From assembly GCF_000227115.2 (NCBI RefSeq), contig NC_016483.1, positions 620,001-684,000 of the forward strand: a stretch of 64,000 nucleotides of DNA. The letters run 5' to 3'. Every line of letters starts with the position of its first letter. Position 1 is the first letter of the stretch. Source of the DNA: Naumovozyma dairenensis CBS 421 (lineage: Eukaryota > Ascomycota > Saccharomycetes > Saccharomycetales > Saccharomycetaceae). The notes below the pieces were generated by a model. That model had not been told where the DNA came from. It was given only the letters and a program-made list of their open reading frames with translations, and made no database searches. A program made the translations under genes and the position numbers. This document shows, in pieces, positions 55,410 through 64,000 of the stretch.

Positions 55410-56526
55410 CATCTTTCCTAATAAACCATTTTGATTTCCCATTATTTAAATTTTGTAATTGAATTAGGATAGAATATAAGAATTCCAAATAAGGGGTCTT
55501 AACTTGATGATCATCAGCCAATAATATAATTTGTAAAAGGATCAAATCTATATCCAACGGAGCAGTCTTATGAATGAAATGATACAATAAACTTGGCATC
55601 ATCATTTCGTTTTTATCATCCTTTTTTGTTTGAGTAGGAGAATATAATGAATTCCAATACTTTAATAAATCATCTTCATTTTCTAAATTTTCTGATTTTA
55701 AATTAATGTTCATATTTTTCATTACAGTTAAAGTTTCAGTGACTAAACCTGAGATCAATGGTTTAGCTAGAATTTGATTATTTAAATCAGTTGGGTTTGT
55801 TTCTTCTAACATGATTAATAATGGATCGAAACAAATCTTGGGGATTGCCATGATCCATTGTTGTTTAAGGAAGTCCATAGAATTTAAATTACAAAGATCT
55901 ATTTGATCTCTTGGGAATAATTTTTGGAATAATCTTTGGAATGTTTGTAATAATCCTGAAATATTTTTGGTATATTTCGTATTATTATTTTGATCTGAAG
56001 TGGTAGTACTATCACCTAAATAGATTGTATACGATGATGATGATGATGACTTATTATTGTTGGTTTGAAATTGCTTGTAATGATTTGGAGATATTTCACG
56101 AATGTCATAATTTGAAATCAAACTAAAGATTTTCGATTGAGGGGAATTCATTGATAGTTTCATGAATGGTTCTAATTGAATGAATCCACTACTCTCTAAG
56201 AAGATTTTTGTGTTAGAGTTGATCAATGGTTTTAATTGAGCGGAAGATGTTGATAATTCTTGTAATGATGATGCACTCATTATGATCAAATCCAATACCG
56301 ATGAATCCTCATTTGTTTGGAAATGATTCATTAGTTGTTCTAATGAATTGAAATGGTTTTGTAACTTAAAGTTATCGATTCCATAATGTATGGTTTCAAT
56401 CTGGAAAGTGTTTGATATGGAGTCACTTACATGATATAGTTCTACACTGTTAGCTAATTGGAATCTTGCAGTATATAATACAATATTTGGGTTATTCCCC
56501 AACGTCAAAACTTTTAAAGATGACAT
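53686..56526 (-). CDS. SVL3: Svl3/Pam1 family cell-cortex protein
   Basis: 946 residues. The conserved N-terminal region (about 1-280) starts MSSLKVLTLGNNPNIVLYTARFQLANSVELYHVSD and contains LDLIIMSASSLQELS and KIFLESSGFIQLEPFMK, matching my memory of Svl3. A 20-Gln run near 373-392 is encoded almost only by CAA. Coiled-coil stretches follow (about 395-480 and 585-625), then an Asn/Gln/Ser/Pro-rich tail and a basic end KKKKKSRFGLFKKKNKK that could bind membrane lipids. Svl3 localises to the bud cortex and affects endocytosis and vacuole shape. PAM1 is its paralogue; the neighbour PHO85 supports SVL3. S. cerevisiae Svl3 is about 825 residues. Confidence 0.9.
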
Positions 56527-57440
56527 GATTTTGTGTTAAAATGTTGTATGTTGAGCGAGTGAACGAAACTAAATTATGAAAAGTCTCTAGTTATAGGATA
56601 TGATGTGGAACGCAGATATCTATCTATTGTAATGCAGATCTATGTGATGATTGAATAAATCTTTTTACTCTTTTCTATTGATTTGAACAAGACTTTCAGA
56701 GTTCGTCTTGAATAAACAAAAAAAAAGATCGTTTTATTTTTTTTATTTTTCCTAGTTTGTTTGTTTGCTAACTTGCTTGCTTGCTTGCTTGTTTATTTAT
56801 TGAAACTTCCAAGCCACTTTCGTTAAACGGTGTTCCAGCTGATATTATCCTCGGGGAAGATCTTGGTTTTGAAGTAAACAGAGGTCCTATGAAAGTAAAT
56901 TAAGCACCAGGTATGATAGAATTGGGAGTGATTCTTGTTCGAGCAAGTAGCGTCTAGTGTATCTAGCGTGTCTAACGTCCGAGTGTTGTTTTCTCGAGGT
57001 TGTCGACTGTTGATCCGATTTCTATTTTACGTTACGTTACGCTAACGTTGCGTTCTCCCAGACACACTCTTTCTGTGCGTTCCCTTCGTGTTGTTTTCCG
57101 AAAGTTGTTCTGCTCACCTTGGTGTTTCAGTTCAGTTCAGTTCCATTTTTCCCATTTCTTTCAATTCTTCCAATTTGGAAACCGTTTGGAAACCGTTTGG
57201 AAACCATATGGAAACAGAGACATGCACGTGCGTGGAGACACAGAAGGCAGGATATGGAGGAATGGACTATCAGGTCATGTGACTCGGTCTTGCCACATTT
57301 AGCATATGTAGCTTATGCCTTGTTTTATTCTACACTCTAGTGGTACTCTCATAATAATAATATATATCTATATATGCCATGTAATATGTCATATGTACTT
57401 TTGTTCTTTTTTACTGTACTTTCTCAATCATTTGCTGTTA
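56527..57440. other. Spacer SVL3-PHO85
   Basis: 914 bp. Contains GCTT tetranucleotides near 56770-56800, CGTTACGTTACG near 57030, and a triplicated GGAAACCGTTT-type word near 57176-57210. Small plus-strand frames here are low-complexity and overlap the PHO85 3' end. No gene was recognised. Confidence 0.55.
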
Positions 57441-57443
57441 CTA

Positions 57444-57488
<45 letters not shown>

Positions 57489-58543
57489 TTCAGGAGAAAA
57501 ATGTTGGTAGTATTCAGCAAACCATGGATGATGCAATGCTTGTTTGGCACTCAATCTTAAATCTGGATTCAATTGTAACAATCCATTCAGCAATCCCAAC
57601 ACATTATCATCCAAATTCTCTTTACAATATGGTTGCAAAACCATTCTTAAATCCTTGGGTAATCTTTGAGCAAAATTTGGATTATATTTAGGTAAAGTAG
57701 ATACACCTGGCCATGTAGCCTCTGATGGTGTCCCCATAGTTTCAAATATTAATTTCAATTGTTCATCATCATTAGTTCCAGGGAATAATGCCTTCCCAGT
57801 AATCATCTCCGCTAAGATACAACCACATGACCAAATATCAATAGATGTAGTATACGTTCTTGAACCCATAAGAACATCAGGTGCACGATACCATAACGTC
57901 ACCACTTCACTAGAAAATGTATTCACGGGGATACCAAAGGCACGAGCTAACCCAAAATCACCTAATTTCAATTGTCCCTTCTTATTAATCAATAAATTTT
58001 GTGGTTTTAAATCACGATGTAATATCTTATTCTCATGACAAAATGCTAATCCTTCAAATAATTGCCATTGGAAATATTTAACTAGGTTCAATTCTAACCC
58101 ACGTGGTGTATTCCCAGTACTTTGTGAATCCATATACTTCTTTAAATCATTATCCATATATTCAAATACTAATGTTAATTTATTCTCTGTATGGATAACA
58201 TCATATAATCGAACTATGTTTTCATGTTTTAATTCTTTCATGAGTGAAATTTCACGGATCGCAGTGGACGGGGTTCCTTCTTCGGAATCTAATTTCACTT
58301 CTTTAAGAGCAACAAAGGCTCCCGTGGATTTGTTTAAACCTTTGTATACAGTCGCATATGTTCCGTTCCCTAATTTTTCCAATTGTTTGAATCTATAGCA
58401 AAAAAAATCAAAGATGAAATTTATTAAATCATAATAATAATAGAATTTGAAAAAAAATTAATGTTAGTAATGTGTTAGGGCAACTCCATATTTAGACGAA
58501 TCTTGATGAATAATAATGCATACTGTGATGATGAAGAAGACAT
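57441..58543 (-). CDS. PHO85: Cyclin-dependent kinase Pho85, two exons
   Basis: Two exons on the minus strand: exon 1 58543-58524 (ATG, five Ser codons and CA), intron 58523-58393, exon 2 58392-57441. The splice restores [20 protein letters not shown] as in S. cerevisiae, where PHO85 also has a short first exon. The intron has GTATGC, TACTAAC (58469-58463) and TATAG. The product is 323 residues, with [26 protein letters not shown] and [10 protein letters not shown] intact. Pho85 pairs with ten cyclins: with Pho80 it inhibits Pho4 in high phosphate, with others it acts in glycogen control and the cell cycle. Oddly, the C-terminus ends in about 15 Gln coded by CAA/CAG. Confidence 0.95.
58393..58523 (-). 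other. PHO85: Spliceosomal intron of PHO85
   Basis: 131 bp. 5' site GTATGC (58523-58518), a variant of GTATGT; exact branch site TACTAAC (58469-58463), then a T-rich tract and TATAG ending at 58393. Both exon ends code for the conserved Pho85 N-terminus across a split Gln codon (CA/A). Confidence 0.92.
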
Positions 58544-59055
58544 CTTCTAATAATGGTTCTGGTAGTTGGAGATGGATATATAAATGTGGGTGGAATAGAT
58601 CTAAACAATAGTATATCTCCTATGATTGTGTTCCTTCAAGACTTCTTTGATATAATAAGCCATCTAACTTGAACTTGTTGAAACTGTCCATGATACATAT
58701 GTATGTGTATACATAGATAGATGTATATGCTTTGTCCCTCAGTTGGTTTGAAACTTTACAAACTGTGTGCCCACGTGATCGGATCCTTCGACATACATAC
58801 TTACATATTATTATGTGGGCGCCAAATTTTGGCAGTGAAAAATTCGTGAAAAATTTATAAAACAAACAACAAACAGTGATGAGTATGCCTATGTATGTAT
58901 AGACGTACGTATGTAGCAAGCACTAGATCAATGACTGACACTTTCCATACATACATACATACATACGTCGTCATTGAGTCAAGTTAGCATTTAAACTGTC
59001 ATTACTTCCTACACCACTGAAAAAAATCATACTGCGACAAACAATCATCTTTGCT
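58544..59055. other. Divergent promoter region PHO85-TRM44
   Basis: 512 bp with a CACGTG core in CCACGTGATC near 58770 (Pho4/Cbf1 type) and a (CATA)n tract at about 58946-58966. Short frames are chance. Confidence 0.6.
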
Positions 59056-59099
59056 ATGACCTCGAGAAAAGAAACTAATAATAACAAGATGGGTAAGAA

Positions 59100-59133
<34 letters not shown>

Positions 59134-60882
59134 GCAACAGGCCATAATGATGGTTTCAAATTCATAATAAATGAAAAGTCAATCCTCGGTGGACAATGGC
59201 TAAACATGTACACTACTACAAAACCAGTGGAATTCGGTAAGGAACATTTTGAAAGAGCAATGACTAATTTGATTAGAGAACCTAATATTAATTCAACTGC
59301 TATTTTAAGAGCAGATATTCTAAGAGAAATTACATATGATCAAGAGACAACCCCCGGTACTGATACAAATGATGATGAATCTGAATTGAAGATTCTTGAA
59401 TCTAAGATCCAAAATTTCGAAATCACAGAAGATTTAGGAGCTCGTACCATTGGTATTGACGATATAACTCCAAGACATTCAAATTTCAAAGAAAATGATT
59501 TAAACCTAATACTTTATAAAGAATTCGTAAGGAGAATTATACCAAGAAATCCATCAAAAGACGCATTAATCAATCAAACATGTTTAATAATGAATAGTTC
59601 CTCTGAAAAATTCAAAAATTCCACTTCATTAATCATTTATACTCCTCATGTGGAAGCAGAAGATGATTATCCATTCTATATCCCTCGTGTTAAATCTGTT
59701 GGGATCCTTTTGCATGAAAAAATACTGACTGTACATTATTTACCATTCCAAGATGATATACAATTATTACAAGACGAATCTCAACGTGTAGTTAGAACAG
59801 CATATAGATTATTACAAACAAGTTATAAGCATTCAAAAGGTGTGATGCAAGGTTATGAAAAAAGAGTCAATCATGACCAAGTAGTTGATAAAGTTAAATT
59901 TCAAGATAGGTATATTCTATTGAAGAAAAAATATTCAAAATTCTTGGTTGATAATTGGGCTGAATCAACTGATCCAAAAAAACATGTCTTCGAAGATATA
60001 GCTATTGCCGCCTTCTTAATTGAATTATGGATACAATTATATCCCGCTTCCAGCAAAAACAAAACCGAATCCAGTGATGCTGACGATGATGAATACAGTT
60101 TTAAGAATAAGATGCAATTTAGAGATTTAGGATGTGGGAATGGTGTTCTTTGTTACATTTTAATCTCTGAAGGTATTAAAGGTATTGGTATCGATGCTAG
60201 ACGTCGTAAATCATGGTCCATTTTTCCACAAGAAGTACGGAATTGTTTGAAAGAACAAGTAATTATCCCATCTGTATTATTACGTCCACATCCGGAAGTT
60301 AAAAAGAGAGCTCCTCATTTGGAACATAATGGGAGAATGTTCCCAGTTAAAGTGTCTCATGAATTAATTGCACCTGCTACATTAGTTTATTCTAGTGCTG
60401 ATTTATTGGCATCTCCACAAGTTAATGTTGCTGAATTCCCATCTAATACTTTTATTATAGGTAATCATTCCGATGAATTGACGTGTTGGATTCCGTTATT
60501 AGGTTACCCATTCATGGTAATCCCATGTTGTTCTCATAATTTATCTGGTCAAAGAGTACGATTCTATCCAAGGAAGAAGGTAACTGACAGTAAGAATAAT
60601 AATAATAATAATAATAAAAAAGTAAACACAAATAATAGCAGTACATATGCTGGATTAGTAGATCATGTGGAATATATTGCATCTCGTGTTGGTTGGGATA
60701 TTTCTAAGGAAATGTTAAGAATTCCAAGTACAAGAAATGCAGCTGTCATTGGTAGTGTTAATCCTAATTTGGGCAACTTCCCAACACAAGCTGTATATGA
60801 ATCTATAATAGAAGATAGTGGACATGATTCATGGGTAGAAAATACAATGGCTTTGTTGAAAAGAAGTCCAAGAAATCATTAA
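59056..60882 (+). CDS. TRM44: tRNA(Ser) Um44 2'-O-methyltransferase Trm44
   Basis: 608 residues, against 567 recalled for S. cerevisiae. A (TCA)n run codes for a 12-Ser tract near residues 17-28. The conserved core includes NEKSILGGQWLNMYTT, FYIPRVKSVGILLHE, the SAM-binding FRDLGCGNGVLCYILISEG followed by GIGIDARRRKSW, and HSDELTCWIPLLGYPFMVIPCCSHN. A second Asn run is near 515. Trm44 methylates the 2'-OH of U44 in tRNA-Ser, which together with Tan1-dependent ac4C12 keeps tRNA-Ser stable. A second in-frame ATG 12 codons in (MGKNSSS) is a possible start. Confidence 0.93.
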
Positions 60883-61227
60883 AAAATATAAATAGTCAAT
60901 CATATAATACATAATAGATAATAAATAATAAATAAATAAATCATAAATAGAGTACCTAATTATACCTTTCTCATATTTAATTCAGTCATTTCCATGAAAT
61001 ATATAAATATTTTACTCTCACTTTACGCACTATTTATGAGAAATTCCGTTAAGTAGTGTTCAAGTTTCGCGGACAATTTATACAAAGTCGAACAGATATA
61101 ATACAGAATTGGAAAAAGGTAAATTGCATATTTTATTTATTTTGCAATGTAATCGACCCTAAGATTCTGTTCAGTACCAACCAGCAGATCACCGACCATC
61201 TTCAACTACACCAAAAATAAAAAATAA
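60883..61227. other. Spacer TRM44-SUV3
   Basis: 345 bp, very AT-rich, with the SUV3 promoter. Nothing specific was recognised. Confidence 0.6.
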
Positions 61228-63513
61228 ATGTTAAAATGGTGCTATCCTTCGAAGGTAGAATGGAATCACTGCCATAAAAAAGTACGAATTAAATCCATTC
61301 AATTCCGAAGGACTTTCATACATTCTAGGACGAGAAATAATAATAATTACGCTAGTAATACAAGAGCTCAAAGTGTTAATAATAATGGTATATTTACTAA
61401 TAAGAATTGGTTAATTCGAAAACCACAATTTAAAAACATACCAAAGATAGAAAGAAATGATTTCATCGAACGATTCCAATTTGAAATCAATCCCAAGAAA
61501 TATAACAACGTTTATACTAAAGATCTAGAATTTAAAAAGAATTTGGATATGGCCATGAATCAAGTATTCCATAATAAAATGAAATCATTCGATAAGAACG
61601 AATCTCAATTGAAAAGACTTGTTTGGAACAAACTTCGAGATTACATCTACGCACAGTTACAACAGAAAGATTTGGATAAATCGATATCACAATATAAACC
61701 AATTTTATCTCAAATGATACAACCATGCAATCCCGAGCATCTTATATGTCAACTTGCTAAATGTAATAGTTTTGCTTCTAATACGTGGGCCAAAATACTG
61801 GGAAAAACTGATGAACAGAGGACTATTACAACTTGTGACAAATATTATTATCTATTAAGCAAAACATTTGATTATATCTACGGACAAGAAATCATACCGA
61901 CATGTTACGAAGATGATACAATTGATCCAAATCCATATTTAAATGCAGAGGTAAATATATCAGACCCAGCTGAATGGTTCGTAGAAGCCAGGAAGATGAA
62001 AAGACATATTATTATGCATTTGGGACCTACTAATTCAGGAAAGACATATAAGGCGTTACAAAAGTTGAAAACATCTGAAAGTGGATATTATGCTGGCCCT
62101 TTGAGATTGTTAGCTAGAGAAGTGTATGATACTTTTAAATCCCAAGGGATTAGATGTAATTTATTGACTGGCGAGGAAATTATTAAAGATTTAGATTCCA
62201 TGGGGAACTCAGCCAAATTAACTTCTGGAACTGTGGAAATGATTCCTTTGAATAAAAAATTTGATGTTATCGTGCTAGATGAAATTCAAATGATGAATGA
62301 TGAAGACAGAGGTTGGGCCTGGACAAATGCGTTGTTGGGCGTCCAGGCTCGTGAAGTCCATTTATGTGGTGAGAAAAGTGCCTTACCCTTGATATCTAAA
62401 ATTATTAAATTGACGGGTGATAGACTGACTATTAATGAGTATGAAAGGTTAGGCGAATTAAAAGTTGAATCAGAAGTTTTAAAAAGAGGGCTTTACAGTC
62501 TTCGTAAAGGTGATTGTATAGTAGCATTCTCTAAGAAGAAAATTTTAGATCTAAAGTTACAAATTGAAGCCAAGACTAACTTAAAAGTTGCAGTTATTTA
62601 TGGTTCCTTGCCTCCAGAAACGAGAGTTCAACAGGCTCAATTATTTAATGAAGGAGAATGTCATGTCTTGGTTGCATCAGATGCTATTGGAATGGGACTA
62701 AACCTTTCTATTGATAGAATTATTTTCACCACTGACTTGAAATATAATGGAAAAGAACTGATGAAGTTAACGAATTCAAATATTAAACAAATCGGAGGGA
62801 GAGCTGGGAGATTTAAGTTCGAAGGTAATGGGCCTGCTATAGGTTCGATTTCCAGCTTGCATACCGAGGTATTGGATTCAGTAAAGGAAGGTATTGAAGC
62901 ACCAATAGAATATCTAAAGAAAGCTGTCATATGGCCTACTGATAAGATATGTGAACAATTAATGATTAGATTTCCACCAGGAACAAAAGTCGGGGTATTA
63001 TTACAAACGTTATCAGATCAATTGGAAGCAGGGTCTAACAAATTATTCAAAGTTTCTGGTCTGGATAATAAATTTAATGTGATAAAACTGTTTGAAGATA
63101 TGGAAGATATTCCTTTTTTAGATAAATTAAAATTGAGCAATGCACCTGTTAAAAACCTACCGATGGTACAAGAGGCATTTTCACAATTTTGTTTGACTAT
63201 TTCCAAGAAGGAAACAAGAACTTTGCTATCGTATCCATTCCCATTCTATATATTGCAATACAAAAATATCACTAACGATGACTATGGATTAGAACGATAT
63301 GAGGCATTATATAATATCATCATGTTATTTTTTTGGTTAAGCAATAGATACCCAAATTATTTTGTTGATTTAGAATCTGCCACTGATCTGAAACATTTTT
63401 GTGAAATGATGATATTCGAGAAACTTAATAGATTAAGCAAGAATCCATACATTAGAAAGTTTCCTTCTATTCGTAACTCAAAAAACCCTAAAATGGTTAA
63501 GAATCGTCGTTAG
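61228..63513 (+). CDS. SUV3: Mitochondrial RNA helicase Suv3 of the degradosome
   Basis: 761 residues, against 737 recalled for S. cerevisiae. A basic N-terminus (MLKWCYPSKVEWNHCHKKVRIKS) gives mitochondrial targeting. Helicase motifs are complete: GPTNSGKT (266-273), DEIQM near 351 as motif II, YGSLPPETR, VASDAIGMGLNL, and QIGGRAGRF near 522-530. The C-terminal Suv3 domain follows with LDKLKLSNAPVKNLP. With the exonuclease Dss1 it forms the mitochondrial degradosome that degrades and trims intron and precursor RNA. ATG 61228. Confidence 0.95.
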   Translation: MLKWCYPSKVEWNHCHKKVRIKSIQFRRTFIHSRTRNNNNYASNTRAQSVNNNGIFTNKNWLIRKPQFKNIPKIERNDFIERFQFEINPKKYNNVYTKDLEFKKNLDMAMNQVFHNKMKSFDKNESQLKRLVWNKLRDYIYAQLQQKDLDKSISQYKPILSQMIQPCNPEHLICQLAKCNSFASNTWAKILGKTDEQRTITTCDKYYYLLSKTFDYIYGQEIIPTCYEDDTIDPNPYLNAEVNISDPAEWFVEARKMKRHIIMHLGPTNSGKTYKALQKLKTSESGYYAGPLRLLAREVYDTFKSQGIRCNLLTGEEIIKDLDSMGNSAKLTSGTVEMIPLNKKFDVIVLDEIQMMNDEDRGWAWTNALLGVQAREVHLCGEKSALPLISKIIKLTGDRLTINEYERLGELKVESEVLKRGLYSLRKGDCIVAFSKKKILDLKLQIEAKTNLKVAVIYGSLPPETRVQQAQLFNEGECHVLVASDAIGMGLNLSIDRIIFTTDLKYNGKELMKLTNSNIKQIGGRAGRFKFEGNGPAIGSISSLHTEVLDSVKEGIEAPIEYLKKAVIWPTDKICEQLMIRFPPGTKVGVLLQTLSDQLEAGSNKLFKVSGLDNKFNVIKLFEDMEDIPFLDKLKLSNAPVKNLPMVQEAFSQFCLTISKKETRTLLSYPFPFYILQYKNITNDDYGLERYEALYNIIMLFFWLSNRYPNYFVDLESATDLKHFCEMMIFEKLNRLSKNPYIRKFPSIRNSKNPKMVKNRR

Positions 63514-64000
63514 GACTTCTAGAAACGGGCGTTATGCATTTTTTTTGAGTAAAAAATATCAATCTGCGGTATATACCACTTAATATTATAGAATATACAC
63601 TATAGACTACGCACAATTCCTGTAAATAATAATAATATTAATAATGAACATTTCATGTATTTATACACTCTGAATTAAAGCTAATAATAAACCACACTAC
63701 GGTCATATCGGAACTGTAATACTACAACTAGAATGCAAATGATCATCCAAATAATAAAAATTAAATAATGAAAATAAGCCGAATGCTCTTTCCTCTCTTC
63801 TTTTCCTCATCATCGTCCACTTTTTTGGCCTCTTTAACTCTCGTTCTCGTTTAATAGCGGCAGCAACATTTCTTTAACGCGAAATTACCGATGGAAAAGA
63901 CAACGCCAGGGCATAAGAAGGTGGAGTTTTATACTATGTAGGTATATATATAAATAGTGGACATGGCGACTCCAAATAAGATATTAACAACAACAAAACA
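63514..64000. other. Right-edge spacer, probably promoter of the next gene
   Basis: No coding sequence. Pyrimidine-rich DNA near 63789-63850, a TATATATAAATA TATA-like box near 63943-63955, and a closing AACAACAACAAAACA that looks like a yeast 5' leader. In S. cerevisiae ERG10 follows SUV3 in this orientation, so its start is expected just outside the window (inference). Confidence 0.5.

Overview
The window comes from a budding yeast of the family Saccharomycetaceae. It is AT-rich, its genes are mostly intronless, many proteins carry Asn, Gln and Ser runs, and the one intron seen has a TACTAAC branch site. From memory of the Saccharomyces cerevisiae map, the genes follow the left arm of chromosome XVI from PDR12 (YPL058C) to SUV3 (YPL029W), each in the same order and orientation. 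This points to a post-genome-duplication species. Kazachstania or Naumovozyma is my guess from the loose intergenic regions and amino-acid runs; species cannot be fixed by eye.

Layout. 1-432 holds the start of an unidentified, possibly arrestin-like gene, which is not the S. cerevisiae neighbour of PDR12. Then come PDR12 (weak-acid exporter), a 4.3 kb spacer with a candidate War1 site and an LTR-like repeat, SUR1, LGE1, LEE1, KTR6, OAZ1 (with its programmed +1 frameshift), ARL3, MNN9, CAM1, SGF11, ELC1, VPS16 (with an assembly gap inside), NOP4, SSN3, MRX11, ISM1, a YPL039W-like gene, MET31 and EGD1.

From about 44.4 to 53.6 kb synteny is interrupted. S. cerevisiae has PMA2, YPL034W and SRL4 here. 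This genome has a graveyard instead: a Ty3/gypsy remnant with an intact gag frame and a ruined pol, a probable hAT-like transposase remnant, a second LTR-like copy, a repetitive acidic ORF, a decayed WD40 gene of the WDR68/YPL247C type, three 29-bp units that each hold a small dyad, an intact tRNA-Ile(AAU), and a 57-bp-arm inverted repeat. Synteny then resumes with SVL3, PHO85 (two exons), TRM44 and SUV3; the right edge is probably the promoter of the next gene.

Themes. PDR12 exports weak acids. SUR1, KTR6 and MNN9 build sphingolipids and mannans, ARL3 and VPS16 serve membrane traffic, LGE1, SGF11 and SSN3 act in transcription and chromatin, ISM1, SUV3 and MRX11 are mitochondrial, CAM1, EGD1, NOP4 and TRM44 serve translation and RNA, and PHO85 and MET31 serve nutrient signalling. 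These are chromosomal neighbours, not an operon. The best candidates for something undescribed are the structured DNA on both sides of the tRNA-Ile and the apparent -1 gag-pol shift site in the retroelement.
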